From the NCBI RefSeq assembly GCF_002836775.1, contig NZ_PJAQ01000065.1, positions 1-64,000 on the forward strand: a stretch of DNA of 64,000 nt, given 5' to 3'. The DNA is from Colwellia sp. 12G3 (GTDB lineage Bacteria > Pseudomonadota > Gammaproteobacteria > Enterobacterales > Alteromonadaceae). The translations under genes and the position numbers were made by a program. The notes under the pieces were generated by a model. That model saw only the letters and a list, made by a program, of their open reading frames with translations. It was not told the DNA's origin and did not search any database. This document shows positions 31,607 to 40,946 of the stretch, in pieces (the stretch's first letter is position 1; each line of letters starts with the position of its first letter).

Positions 31607-31682
31607 TACGGGGTCTTAGTGTTGAGCTATTATTAGCGCTTTAATTATCGCGCTCATTAAGCCTCTTATTATTTAAGCTATT

Positions 31683-31947
31683 ATACCAAACGGATTGATT
31701 TATTGACCAACATAGAGCTTCATTAGCGAGCTTAGAACAAGCAAAACAATTTAAGCACAGTTATTCTATATATCATTTTTTTTGTGATGTGATCAGTTTG
31801 CTAGTGAACTCCCGAAGGGCGAGTTTAAAAGGCTTACATGTAGCGTTATTAATTTTGACAAGGGAATAACCATTCTCTTCAATCAATGCCTTGCCTCTAA
31901 GCCTTTTAATTCTCGCTAAGTGTCCAATAAATTAGTCCGATTGGTAT
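31683..31947. mobile_element. MITE-like element with terminal inverted repeats
   Basis: Imperfect terminal inverted repeats of 27 bp (31683-31709 and 31921-31947) match at 22 positions and share the outer core ATACCAA. Further inverted pairs lie inside: TTAGCGAG (31723-31730) with CTCGCTAA (31912-31919), and a perfect 12-bp pair TTAAAAGGCTTA (31825-31836) with its complement (31898-31909). There is no reading frame for a transposase. A clear target-site duplication is not visible. The element fills most of the 386-bp gap between tapT and yggN, and its right end touches the yggN stop codon. The remaining left part (31561-31682) holds the tapT promoter. Confidence 0.55.
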
Positions 31948-32783
31948 TACTTAGTTGTAGTATGAGTTTCTTCATCATGACCTTGTGTCACGGTAAAAAC
32001 ATTCGTCGTTGAAAGCGGTTTGATTTCAGCTTTAAGTTGCTCTTCAATCGCGTCAACCTCTGCAATACTAATACATAAAGCCTGTGCTTTCTTTTCTATG
32101 ACAGCAGTTCTCACTGTCATTTCATGTTCGATACTCTCACCGAAGTTTTCCATACGTGTTTCAAAGCTTTGTTCATCACCCTGTGCGGTAATCATCTGTT
32201 GACCCATAGCAATTAAGATGCTGCCCATAGAATTTAATACGGCCTTTTCTACCGCGGATTCGATACGTTGATCAAAATCTTTACCAAGTAATTCATCACT
32301 CTCTAAGCCATCGATACCAACTGAAATACCATTTTCAATAGATAGCTTGGTCACGACCTGTTCTCGAATTAGTGTTAACTCTTTGGTTAAATCAGCCGCT
32401 ACAGTATTCCCTTCACCAAGTAAGCCATTGAAGGCAAGATTTACCCCTTGAACAGCCAAGTCAACACCTTCAATGGCAACATTTCTAACCTGAGGTACTA
32501 AGTGACGTATTTTTTCATCATATTTTTTCAGTAGCGCTTGTTGGCCGTCGGATAACTCAATATGTTGGTTATCGACAAGCAGTTTATTACCATCGGTAAT
32601 TTTGTATATACTGCGCTTTTTCTCGTCATTTTCACCTTCAGTTTGTAGAAACTCAATTGAGCTAGCATTGATAGTGAAGCCTGCCGATAAATCAACATTA
32701 CATGATTCATAAGCGTATGCAGCCGATGATGCAAGTGATACCGTGAGTGCGCTAGCGATTAATGAGCTGTGAAAATAATTCAT
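31947..32783 (-). CDS. YggN-like DUF2884 family periplasmic protein
   Basis: This 278-residue protein resembles the YggN/DUF2884 family, whose function is not known. A signal peptide is clear (hydrophobic residues 7-22, cleavage probably after AYA before YESCNVDLSAGF). The mature protein starts with the family's conserved cysteine and DL-GF segment, then a DGQQALL motif and a largely helical remainder. It stands alone; its TAA stop coincides with the end of a MITE-like repeat, so the gene's 3' end could have been altered by an insertion. The family call is moderately sure. Confidence 0.7.
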   Translation of the reverse strand: MNYFHSSLIASALTVSLASSAAYAYESCNVDLSAGFTINASSIEFLQTEGENDEKKRSIYKITDGNKLLVDNQHIELSDGQQALLKKYDEKIRHLVPQVRNVAIEGVDLAVQGVNLAFNGLLGEGNTVAADLTKELTLIREQVVTKLSIENGISVGIDGLESDELLGKDFDQRIESAVEKAVLNSMGSILIAMGQQMITAQGDEQSFETRMENFGESIEHEMTVRTAVIEKKAQALCISIAEVDAIEEQLKAEIKPLSTTNVFTVTQGHDEETHTTTK

Positions 32784-33000
32784 GATTCTATCCTTATGAA
32801 ATTAGAGTTTACTGATATACATATTTGTTATTTTAGTAACCATTACTTGTATAGTGTTACAAACATAGTGCCAACTTTATTTTCATACAAATATCATACA
32901 GATAGAGATATATCAATATTAAGGGATTGATGAAATGTAAGATAATTAGTCAAATTAACTAATTATTAGCTATTAGTTATAAGCTTTAAAAGAAGAATTA

Positions 33001-34110
33001 TTAACTGCTTTGCATTTCAATTAATCGGGACTGGCAGCGTTCAAACTCAAAAGCAAGTTGCTGCCCCTGATACAGTTCAAATATATCGACTTGGGCGCTA
33101 ACAATTAATTTAACATGTTGATCGTAGAATTCATCAACTAATGCAATAAATCTTCTTGCTTCATCATCAAGTTGTTGTAACTCTCCCATTAACACACCAC
33201 TGCGTTGGTAACTGTCCTCAACCCCAGAGAAAACTGCTGGTACTAACTCACCAGAGAACGTAGGTACGTTGGCAATAAATACGGTACTGAAATCTTTCGC
33301 TAGCACCATATAATCACGTTGACTGCGGGGTCCTGAGCATAAAGCGAAAAAATCAAAGAAAATAATGTCACCATTTTGCGCTATATAGTTAAGCTGACGG
33401 TTATTTATTTCTATCTGGCCAGAAGCTAAATCTGCAGTATCAGTCAAGCTTTTAAAGCGCTCTATTAATGCTGTATTGCCTTGGTTTTCTAATAAAAAAT
33501 AATTATTATAATGAGCGTTTTTACTAAGCTTACTGCGGCGATGATCGATGTCGCCATCAATAGATACAATCTGACAATGTTGATTTATTAAAGCTATGGT
33601 TGGTAAGAAACGTTCTCTTTGTAAACCGTTACGATAAAGTTGCTCGGGTTTGCAGTTCGACGTTGCTACCAGCGTTACTCCTTGAGATAAAAGCGCTGAA
33701 AACAAACCTGAAAGCAACATAGCATCGCCAATGTCGCTAACAAAGAATTCATCAAAGCAGAGTAAATCTATGTCGGTAGCCCATGCTTTAGCAATGCAGG
33801 TTAAAGGATCTGATTGCCCAGTTAATTTGGCTAGTTGTTGATGGATACTTTCCATAAAATGATGGAAATGGATTCGTTTTTTATTATCTATGGCTAAGTG
33901 ATGATAAAATAGATCCATCAGCATAGTTTTACCGCGCCCTACCCGGCCGTGAAAGTATAATCCAGCGACAGTTTTTTTTAGCTTGGTCGGCAATTGTTGT
34001 TGAGCTAACAATTGGGCAGATAATATAATTAAAGCATCGACGGCTTTAGTTTGAGCGGCATCAAAATCGAGCTGCTTGTTGTCAAGCAGCTCTTGGTAGG
34101 CACGTTTCAT
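33001..34110 (-). CDS. zapE: cell division ATPase ZapE (AFG1-like)
   Basis: ZapE is an AFG1-type ATPase linked to the Z-ring at late constriction. The Walker A motif GRVGRGKTML lies near residues 54-63, the Walker B motif in LLCFDEFFVSDIGDA, and sensor segments in TSNCKPEQLY. The C-terminal part (LVDEFYDQHVKL) is family-typical. At 369 residues it is full length. It is separated by 29 bp from dbpA upstream on the same strand, so the two may share a transcript. Confidence 0.93.
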   Translation of the reverse strand: MKRAYQELLDNKQLDFDAAQTKAVDALIILSAQLLAQQQLPTKLKKTVAGLYFHGRVGRGKTMLMDLFYHHLAIDNKKRIHFHHFMESIHQQLAKLTGQSDPLTCIAKAWATDIDLLCFDEFFVSDIGDAMLLSGLFSALLSQGVTLVATSNCKPEQLYRNGLQRERFLPTIALINQHCQIVSIDGDIDHRRSKLSKNAHYNNYFLLENQGNTALIERFKSLTDTADLASGQIEINNRQLNYIAQNGDIIFFDFFALCSGPRSQRDYMVLAKDFSTVFIANVPTFSGELVPAVFSGVEDSYQRSGVLMGELQQLDDEARRFIALVDEFYDQHVKLIVSAQVDIFELYQGQQLAFEFERCQSRLIEMQSS

Positions 34111-34139
34111 TTAGCTTTTTTCATTGAAAATATTCAGAA

Positions 34140-35546
34140 CTAGTTAGTTAAATGACGAGCGTTGAAGGTACGGCCTTTCATTTTCCCTTTCGCTATTTTT
34201 TTCAACGCTAAGTTTAACGCTGCTTTAGTCACAGCAACATAGGCTTTGTTATCGAGCACTGAAATTTTGCCAACTTGTGAACCTTGCACACCATTATCGC
34301 CGGTAAGTGCACCTAAAATATCTCCAGCTCTAACTTTTTGCTTTTTACCACCATCAATTTGAATAGTTGCCATTTTAGCTTGTGGACGTTCATAGCCAAG
34401 TACCGCCAAAGAAGGTAGCGGCTCCGGCGTAATAACGGCTTCAAGATAGTCTTCAAGTAAACCAACTTTATAACTTTCTTTATCACTAAATAGTGAATAA
34501 GCGATACCTGTGCTGCCTGCTCGACCTGTACGACCAATTCTATGTACGTGTACTTCACTATCGCGGGCGATATGATAATTAATAACTAAGTCTAAGCTAT
34601 CAATATCCAAACCTCGTGCAGCAACATCGGTAGCTACAAGAATTGACGCACTTTTGTTAGCAAAACGTAATAATGTTTGATCTCTATCGCGTTGCTCTAA
34701 ATCGCCGTGTAAAGCTAACACGCTAAAACCATCAAAATGTAAGGCATCAGCGACCTGTTGGGTTTCTTTTTTGGTATTACAAAAAATGGCCGTCGATTCA
34801 ACTTGGTTATCTAATAACAATAAACGTAACGCTTCTAGTCGACTATCATCATTACTTACTTTAAAAAATTTTTGACTAATAGTTGATTGATCTTCACTAG
34901 AAGCGATTTTCACCATCACTGGATCTGTCATGATGCTTTCGCTAATAGACTTAATTTGGTCAGGAAACGTAGCACTAAAAAGTAACGTTTGACGGTCAAG
35001 TGGTGTACGTCCAATAATATTATCAAGTGCCGCTTGAAAACCCATTTCTAGCATGCGGTCAGCTTCATCAAGCACTAATAAATTTAAGTTATCTAATTGT
35101 AAGGTGCCTTTGATAACATGTTCTTCAAGGCGACCTGGGGTACCAACAATAACATGTGCGCCATGCTCCAAAGAACCAATTTGTGGCCCAAATGGGGTGC
35201 CACCACAAAGTGTCAATATTTTAATATTATGAATACCACGTGCTAGTTTTCTCAACTCTTTTGCAACTTGGTCAGCCAGCTCTCGGGTAGGACAAATGAC
35301 TAAGGATTGAATGCGAAATTTTTTAACTTCTAGTTTGTTAAGTAGCGCTAAACCAAAAGCAGCAGTTTTACCTGAGCCAGTTTTAGCTTCACCAATAACA
35401 TCTTTTCCCTTAAGCAGTTCAGGTAAGGTTTTAGCTTGAATTGGTGTCATTTTCTCATAGCCAAGCGACGATAAGTTTGTAACTAAATCCTGTTTCAAGC
35501 TCAACGAAGAAAAAGCCAACGATGAAGTAGTTGTATTAGTACTCAA
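34140..35546 (-). CDS. dbpA: ATP-dependent RNA helicase DbpA
   Basis: DbpA is a DEAD-box helicase acting late in 50S assembly; its C-terminal domain binds hairpin 92 of 23S rRNA. Motifs in order are: Q motif (GYEKMTPIQAKTLP), I (AKTGSGKTAA), Ia (PTRELA), II (LDEADRM), III (SAT), V (ATDVAARGLD), VI (HRIGRTGRAG). The C-terminal region from about residue 390 matches the DbpA RNA-binding domain (KQKVRAGDILGALTG, VGKISVLDNKAYVAV). The length of 468 is close to the E. coli 457. Confidence 0.95.
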   Translation of the reverse strand: MSTNTTTSSLAFSSLSLKQDLVTNLSSLGYEKMTPIQAKTLPELLKGKDVIGEAKTGSGKTAAFGLALLNKLEVKKFRIQSLVICPTRELADQVAKELRKLARGIHNIKILTLCGGTPFGPQIGSLEHGAHVIVGTPGRLEEHVIKGTLQLDNLNLLVLDEADRMLEMGFQAALDNIIGRTPLDRQTLLFSATFPDQIKSISESIMTDPVMVKIASSEDQSTISQKFFKVSNDDSRLEALRLLLLDNQVESTAIFCNTKKETQQVADALHFDGFSVLALHGDLEQRDRDQTLLRFANKSASILVATDVAARGLDIDSLDLVINYHIARDSEVHVHRIGRTGRAGSTGIAYSLFSDKESYKVGLLEDYLEAVITPEPLPSLAVLGYERPQAKMATIQIDGGKKQKVRAGDILGALTGDNGVQGSQVGKISVLDNKAYVAVTKAALNLALKKIAKGKMKGRTFNARHLTN

Positions 35547-35694
35547 AATAAACGCCTCTGGTTTAAAGCGACTTAGTCAAAAACTAAGCCAAAAAATAAG
35601 AAAGCTATCAATACAAAGATAAGAAAACTTTCATGAGATAGATAATGCGCGCATAATAACAGTAATTTTTGTACAACCCCAGTATATTCAACCT

Positions 35695-36120
35695 ATGACA
35701 ACAGTTTCAAAACAGTTATTAGTAGAGCAATGGCAAACTTTGAATGACAATCATGAGAATTATGAGAATTATGCGTTAATAATCAAACTTGTGGCAATCA
35801 CTATCACTTTGTTTGCCTTTACCTTTTCAGTGACGAGTATGGTTACATTACTATTATTGGCAACGCTCTGGTTGCAAGAAGGTATTTGGAAAACCTTTCA
35901 GCAAAGGACTGCAAGTGCGATAATAGCAATAGAGGATAAATTAGCCCTTAATGAACTAGAGCAAACAAACGAGTCCATTAAGCCTTATTTATTCTATAAG
36001 CAGTGGCAAGTTAACCGCCCTAGTACAAAGGCACTCATTGTAGAGTATGTTAGTAATTCGTTGAAGCCAACGGTGTTATACCCGTATATCCCTTTAATGC
36101 TTATAGTTATTATTTTTTAA
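35695..36120 (+). CDS. small membrane protein of unknown function
   Basis: I do not recognise this 141-residue protein. It has a hydrophilic N-terminus (about 25 residues), two adjacent membrane segments (near residues 29-62), a cytoplasmic-looking middle with acidic and basic residues, and a final hydrophobic stretch to the C-terminus. It is divergent from dbpA with a 148-bp spacer. The ATG at 35695 has no strong ribosome binding site. The DUF2986 gene follows 45 bp later, and a terminator closes both, so they may be cotranscribed. Confidence 0.6.
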   Translation: MTTVSKQLLVEQWQTLNDNHENYENYALIIKLVAITITLFAFTFSVTSMVTLLLLATLWLQEGIWKTFQQRTASAIIAIEDKLALNELEQTNESIKPYLFYKQWQVNRPSTKALIVEYVSNSLKPTVLYPYIPLMLIVIIF

Positions 36121-36165
36121 TAGTAAAAAAGTAGAAAGTTTTAATTTAGATGTAGAGACAATAAG

Positions 36166-36321
36166 ATGAATAGAAAAAAGAAAATGAATACTATCTTGAA
36201 AAAGAAAGTAAAGAAAATGAATGCTAAGTTACATACTGATAATAAACCTAAGTATGTATCAAAAGCCGACAGAGCTAAACTTGCTGAAGAGGAAGATAAG
36301 CAAGTAACTGATGTAGAATAA
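36166..36321 (+). CDS. DUF2986-type small basic protein
   Basis: This 51-residue frame begins MNRKKKMNTILKKKVKKMNA and contains PKYVSKADRAKLAEEE before an acidic tail. It closely fits my recollection of the DUF2986 family, small proteins with a basic N-terminal half in Shewanella/Vibrio-type bacteria; their function is unknown. The strongly basic start, with K/R-rich helix and acidic end, could bind nucleic acid, which is inference. It is followed by a strong terminator, consistent with a real gene. Confidence 0.75.
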   Translation: MNRKKKMNTILKKKVKKMNAKLHTDNKPKYVSKADRAKLAEEEDKQVTDVE

Positions 36322-36347
36322 TATTGGCATTAAGTTAACAAAAACCA

Positions 36348-36374
36348 AAAAGGGCACATTTACTGTGCCCTTTT
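36348..36374. terminator. bidirectional terminator between DUF2986 and RND genes
   Basis: A perfect 11-bp stem AAAAGGGCACA/TGTGCCCTTTT (36348-36358 and 36364-36374) with a 5-base loop serves convergent genes on both sides. Confidence 0.85.
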
Positions 36375-36398
36375 GCTATGTCAATTCTAAGAAATAAT

Positions 36399-39300
36399 CT
36401 AAGAGGATTCAGACTGACCTTTGAATTTTTCTCGCATACGTTGAATTAACAAGTAGAAGTAAGGTACAAGTAAAGTACCAAATAGCGTTGCTGCAACCAT
36501 ACCTGCCAGTACAGTTATACCCAAAGAAACACGACTTCCAGCCCCTGCGCCCGTTGCGAATACAAGCGGTAACACACCTAATATAAAAGAAAATGCTGTC
36601 ATCAATACCGCACGAAAGCGCATTTTTGCCGCATTGAGTGCCGCATTCATTATCGTCTCTCCTGCTGCTCTTTGTTCCATGGCAAACTCAACAATTAAAA
36701 TTGCCGTTTTGGTAGAGAGACCAATAAGTAATACCAAACCAACTTGCGCATAAATATTATTAGCCATACCTACCGTGTATAGCGCTAACATAGCGCCAAA
36801 CAATGCTAAAGGTACCGCAGCAATTACTGAGAATGGAATAGTCCAACTCTCGTATTGTGCGACTAAGAATAGGTACACAAAGACAATAGCTAAACCAAAT
36901 AAAATAGGAGCTAAGTTACCCGCTTCTAATTCTTGCTTTGACTGTCCTGACCATTCATAAATATAACCTTGAGGCAATGTACTGGCTAACTCTTCCATTA
37001 CGTCAATAGATTGTCCTGAAGAATACCCTGGAGAGGCATTACCTGTAATACTCGCACTACGATACAAGTTAAAGTGACTAATGGTAGTAGGTCCCAGTAT
37101 TGGTTTAAGCGATGCCAATGTAGTGAGAGGTACCATTTCATCATCTTTGTTTCGAACAAAATAGTGACGAAGATCTGATGGATCTTTTCTATATTTACTT
37201 TCTGCTTGAATAGTCACACGGTATGTACGACCAAACTGACTAAAGTCATTAATATATAAAGAACCTAATTGTGCTTGTAAAGTAGAGAAGATATCGGATA
37301 AAGCCACGCCTTGCGCTTTAGCCTTGTTTCTATCTACCTCTAAGAAGTACTGCGGTACATTTGCACGATAGGTACTAAATACGCGTGACAATTCAGGTCG
37401 CTGATTAGCTTCATAAATTAACCCGTTCATTACTTGCGCTAACTCGGCAGGGTCTCGTCCTTCACTGTCTTGTAATTTAAAGTCAAAACCAGAGCTATTG
37501 CCTAAACCTGGAATAGGCGGCGGATTAAACACCATTATTTGTGCATCTGGCATCGTCCATAACTGTCCCATTAAGCGAGGAATGACTTGTCTTAAACCAA
37601 GTTCAGGCGTGGTTCGTTCTTCCCAATCTTTCAGAAGAATAATGGCAAGGCCATTATTTGAACCCGCACCACCCAGTAATGAAAAGCCCGATACCGTTAT
37701 AATGTCATCAACGGCGGCGTCATTTAAAATAATCGGTGTTATTTTATCTAGAACAGCTTGCGCACGATTGCTTGAAGCTGCATCGGGTAACTGAACATCA
37801 ACAAACAAATAACCTTGATCTTCAGCCGGTAAAAAGGCTGTTGGCACAGCCGTTGTTAACCAACCTGCGGCAATAAAGATTAATCCAACAAAAAGTCCTA
37901 CTCTGGTAAGTCGCTTAAGCATAAAGCCAACGGTATTGGTATAGCTGCCAGTCACCTTAGTAATAAGACGTTCAAAGGGTAGTAACCAAGTGATTGGTTT
38001 CATTTTTTCAGCGCTTAAAAGTACCGTACATAGTGCTGGGCTCAATGTTAGCGCATTTAACGAAGAAATTAGTACTGCAAAAGAGATAGTTACCGAGAAT
38101 TGCTTATATAGTTCACCTGTTATACCTGGCATAAAGGCAACAGGAACAAATACGGCAAGTAATACCAAGGTGGTAGCAATAATAGGTCCTGACACCTGCT
38201 CCATTGCCTTGGTTACCGCCTCTTTAATAGGTAGTTGTTCTTCTTTTAATATACGCTCAACATTTTCAATAACAATTATTGCATCATCAACAACGATACC
38301 AATAGCTAGCACCAGCCCAAATAAGGTAACCGTGTTAATTGAATAGCCCATCAAAACCATAAAAGCAAAAGTACCCACGAGTGAGACTGGAATTGCTAAG
38401 GTTGGGATAATAGTAGCTCGCCAATTTTGCAGGAATAAAAAAACAACTAATATAACCAAGATAATTGCTTGAAATAAAGTCACCATAACCTCTTCAATAG
38501 AACGATCGATAAATTCCGTTGTATCATAAGGAATGACATACTCTAAACCATCAGGAAAACGCTGAGAAAGCTTTACCATTTCAGCCTTTACCAAAGAAGC
38601 AACTTCAGTAGCGTTAGCATCAGGTAGTTGATAAATAACAAGGAAAGCTGTTTCTTTACCATTTAATCTTGCTTGTGTTGAATAGTCTTCAGCACCTAGC
38701 TCTAAACGAGCAATATCAATTAAACGGATAAAATTACCATTAAGTTGAGATCGAATTATCGTTTGGCCAAATTCTTCAGGTGTTTGTAAGCGACCTTTTG
38801 CTTGGATAGAATACTCAAATTGCTGATTAGGTAACGTTGGACTCGCACCTAACTTACCCGCTGCAACAATCATATTCTGCTCTTTTAATGCCTGTTGCAC
38901 TTCAGTCACAGTAATACTAAGTGAAGCCATTCGCTCAGGATTAAGCCATGCACGCATGCTATACGTCATTTCACCCATCACTTCAGCTGAAGCAACACCT
39001 TTGATACGCCCTAGTGGTTCAGTTAAATAGTTAGTCGCATAGTTACTTAAAAATAGTTGATTGATACTATCTTGTTCAGAAAACAAGTTTATACCTAGTA
39101 ACATAGAGCTTGATTTCTTCTTAACATCAACCCCTTGACGGGTAACCTCTGATGGTAAAGAACTTGTAGCTAGTGCAACCCTATTTTGCACATTAACTTG
39201 TGCAATATCACCATCGGTGCCAACTTTAAAAAATACCGTTATAACGGCGCTACCATTGTTAGAAGCAGAAGATTCAATATACATCATATCTTCAACACCA

Positions 39301-39512
39301 TTGATCTGTTCTTCAATGGGCCTGATAACTGACTCTTCTACAACTTGAGCACTCGCTCCTGGATAGATTGCCGAAATTTGAACCTGAGGTGGTGTAATTT
39401 CAGGATACATATTTACCGGTAATACGCTCATGGCAATTAAGCCAGCTAATGTAATAACAATAGATATTACAAAGGCAAACTTAGGGCGATTGATAAAAGT
39501 TTTACTGATCAT
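36399..39512 (-). CDS. RND (HAE1-type) multidrug efflux transporter
   Basis: This is an AcrB/MexB-type inner-membrane proton antiporter of 1037 residues. It has 12 membrane segments with two large periplasmic loops. The proton-relay Asp pair is in GIVVDDAIIVIENVERI (TM4), and the relay Lys in STKTAILIVEFAME (TM10). The N-terminus MISKTFINRPKFA and the YPEITPPQVQI segment are typical. The adaptor gene lies 14 bp upstream. No outer-membrane channel gene is nearby, so it presumably uses a TolC-type protein encoded elsewhere. Substrates cannot be told from sequence. Confidence 0.93.
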   Translation of the reverse strand: MISKTFINRPKFAFVISIVITLAGLIAMSVLPVNMYPEITPPQVQISAIYPGASAQVVEESVIRPIEEQINGVEDMMYIESSASNNGSAVITVFFKVGTDGDIAQVNVQNRVALATSSLPSEVTRQGVDVKKKSSSMLLGINLFSEQDSINQLFLSNYATNYLTEPLGRIKGVASAEVMGEMTYSMRAWLNPERMASLSITVTEVQQALKEQNMIVAAGKLGASPTLPNQQFEYSIQAKGRLQTPEEFGQTIIRSQLNGNFIRLIDIARLELGAEDYSTQARLNGKETAFLVIYQLPDANATEVASLVKAEMVKLSQRFPDGLEYVIPYDTTEFIDRSIEEVMVTLFQAIILVILVVFLFLQNWRATIIPTLAIPVSLVGTFAFMVLMGYSINTVTLFGLVLAIGIVVDDAIIVIENVERILKEEQLPIKEAVTKAMEQVSGPIIATTLVLLAVFVPVAFMPGITGELYKQFSVTISFAVLISSLNALTLSPALCTVLLSAEKMKPITWLLPFERLITKVTGSYTNTVGFMLKRLTRVGLFVGLIFIAAGWLTTAVPTAFLPAEDQGYLFVDVQLPDAASSNRAQAVLDKITPIILNDAAVDDIITVSGFSLLGGAGSNNGLAIILLKDWEERTTPELGLRQVIPRLMGQLWTMPDAQIMVFNPPPIPGLGNSSGFDFKLQDSEGRDPAELAQVMNGLIYEANQRPELSRVFSTYRANVPQYFLEVDRNKAKAQGVALSDIFSTLQAQLGSLYINDFSQFGRTYRVTIQAESKYRKDPSDLRHYFVRNKDDEMVPLTTLASLKPILGPTTISHFNLYRSASITGNASPGYSSGQSIDVMEELASTLPQGYIYEWSGQSKQELEAGNLAPILFGLAIVFVYLFLVAQYESWTIPFSVIAAVPLALFGAMLALYTVGMANNIYAQVGLVLLIGLSTKTAILIVEFAMEQRAAGETIMNAALNAAKMRFRAVLMTAFSFILGVLPLVFATGAGAGSRVSLGITVLAGMVAATLFGTLLVPYFYLLIQRMREKFKGQSESS

Positions 39513-39526
39513 AAAATCGTCCTTGT

Positions 39527-40777
39527 TTACTTATCGGCGACAGCACTAGGGCTGATATTAGGCTCATTTACTTTTGAAGAGTCAACGGCTTTATTGTTAA
39601 GATCAGATATTGTTCCAATGATAGGATCTACATGTTTCTCTATGCCTCTTACTTCGACACCAGAGCGGACTTTTTGTAATCCTTCAACAATCACTTTCTC
39701 ACCGATAGCAACGCCTTTTTCAGCTACCCACATTGCATTAATTCTTCGACCGAGTACTACATGGCGTTGTATCACCTTATTATTTTCATCGACAATTAAA
39801 ACAAACTTTCCTTGCTGACTTTCTTGAACAGCCGCTTGAGGAATTAATGCCATTTCTTCTTTATTTTGGCTTTCAACAATCAGAGTAACAAAAAGACCAG
39901 GTAAAATAATATGATGCGGATTAGGGAAAATAGTTCTCAATTCTACCGTACCCATTCCTTCAGAAATTTTAGTATCAGCAAAATCTAATTTTCCTTTTTC
40001 TGGGTATTCAGAATTATTGGGTAAGCGTAAGGAAACATCAATTTTTGCATCATCTGCTGATCTTTCGCCTTGGTGATTCTGTAAATAGGAAGTATAGAAA
40101 CTTTCTTCAACTTGGAAACTAACAAAAATAGGATTACTTATTATAAGTGTAGCTAAGGTGTTGCTCGTTGGGCCAACAAGGTTGCCAACATTATAATTTA
40201 CTTTACCAATACGACCACTAAACGGTGCCGTAATAGTGGTATAACTTAAGTCAAGTTCCGCTTTTTCAAGGGCAGCTTGTGCAGCCTTCACGGCTGATTT
40301 AGCCTGTGATTCCTCAGTAGTTAATCGGTCAAAGTCTGATTGAGAAATGTAACCTTCATCGATGAGGTCATTCGCTCGTTTTAAATTACGCTTAGCGTTA
40401 TCTTCACCTGAGACTCGCGAGCTTAAGTCAGCTTTTGCTGCAGATAAAGCAGCTTCATACGCAGCAGGATCAATTCTTAATAATACTTGCCCTTTTTCAA
40501 CTGTACTTCCTTCTCTAAAATGACGTTCAGTTAGCTCACCTTCAACTCGTGCTCGTAAGTTAGCTTCCTTAAAAGCTTCTGTACGAGCGACAAATTCACG
40601 ATAGCCACCTATTGCCTGTGATTTAATTGAGTAGACGGAAACAGCTGGTGCAGGAGCTTTGACCTTGACTTCATCTTTACTACAAGCGGTAAGTGTGAGA
40701 GATAAAAGTCCAAATAGTACAAATTTATTCGTGGTTAAGTTAGCGCTACTTGGGTGTCTTAAAAAGTGCTTGAGCAT
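39527..40777 (-). CDS. RND efflux periplasmic adaptor (membrane fusion protein)
   Basis: This AcrA/MexA-type adaptor bridges the RND pump and an outer-membrane channel. From the ATG at 40777 (AAGGA 8-9 bases upstream) it has 416 residues. The longer frame from a TTG at 40846 lacks a ribosome binding site and is rejected. It has a lipoprotein signal with lipobox LTAC, then barrel-sandwich (ARVEGELTERHFREG), alpha-hairpin (about 100-160), and beta-barrel domains (PFSGRIGKVNYNVGNLV). Its operon partner is the RND transporter. The tail is rich in Asn, Ser and Asp and looks disordered. Confidence 0.92.
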   Translation of the reverse strand: MLKHFLRHPSSANLTTNKFVLFGLLSLTLTACSKDEVKVKAPAPAVSVYSIKSQAIGGYREFVARTEAFKEANLRARVEGELTERHFREGSTVEKGQVLLRIDPAAYEAALSAAKADLSSRVSGEDNAKRNLKRANDLIDEGYISQSDFDRLTTEESQAKSAVKAAQAALEKAELDLSYTTITAPFSGRIGKVNYNVGNLVGPTSNTLATLIISNPIFVSFQVEESFYTSYLQNHQGERSADDAKIDVSLRLPNNSEYPEKGKLDFADTKISEGMGTVELRTIFPNPHHIILPGLFVTLIVESQNKEEMALIPQAAVQESQQGKFVLIVDENNKVIQRHVVLGRRINAMWVAEKGVAIGEKVIVEGLQKVRSGVEVRGIEKHVDPIIGTISDLNNKAVDSSKVNEPNISPSAVADK

Positions 40778-40893
40778 CAAATTATTCCTTGTGAGGTTAA
40801 TGCTTTCATTATGAATTAAGTCGATTATTACATACCGAGTATTCAATGTAGTAATTATTTGTACTAAATAGAGAAAAGTGTAATTTTTGCAAA

Positions 40894-40927
40894 AAAAAAG
40901 CTGTGAACAAAGTTCAACAGCTTTTTT
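40894..40927 (-). terminator. terminator downstream of hpf
   Basis: A hairpin with stem AAAAAAGCTGT and complement plus GAAC/GTTC (one bulge) and a 3-base loop runs into T's on the minus strand, 20 bp after the hpf stop. Confidence 0.85.
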
Positions 40928-40946
40928 GTAATGTATGTTTTAAGCG

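Noticed and set aside
40778-40846. TTG start extending the RND adaptor by 23 residues.
   Set aside because: The ATG at 40777 has a good ribosome binding site and yields a proper lipoprotein signal; the extension has neither.
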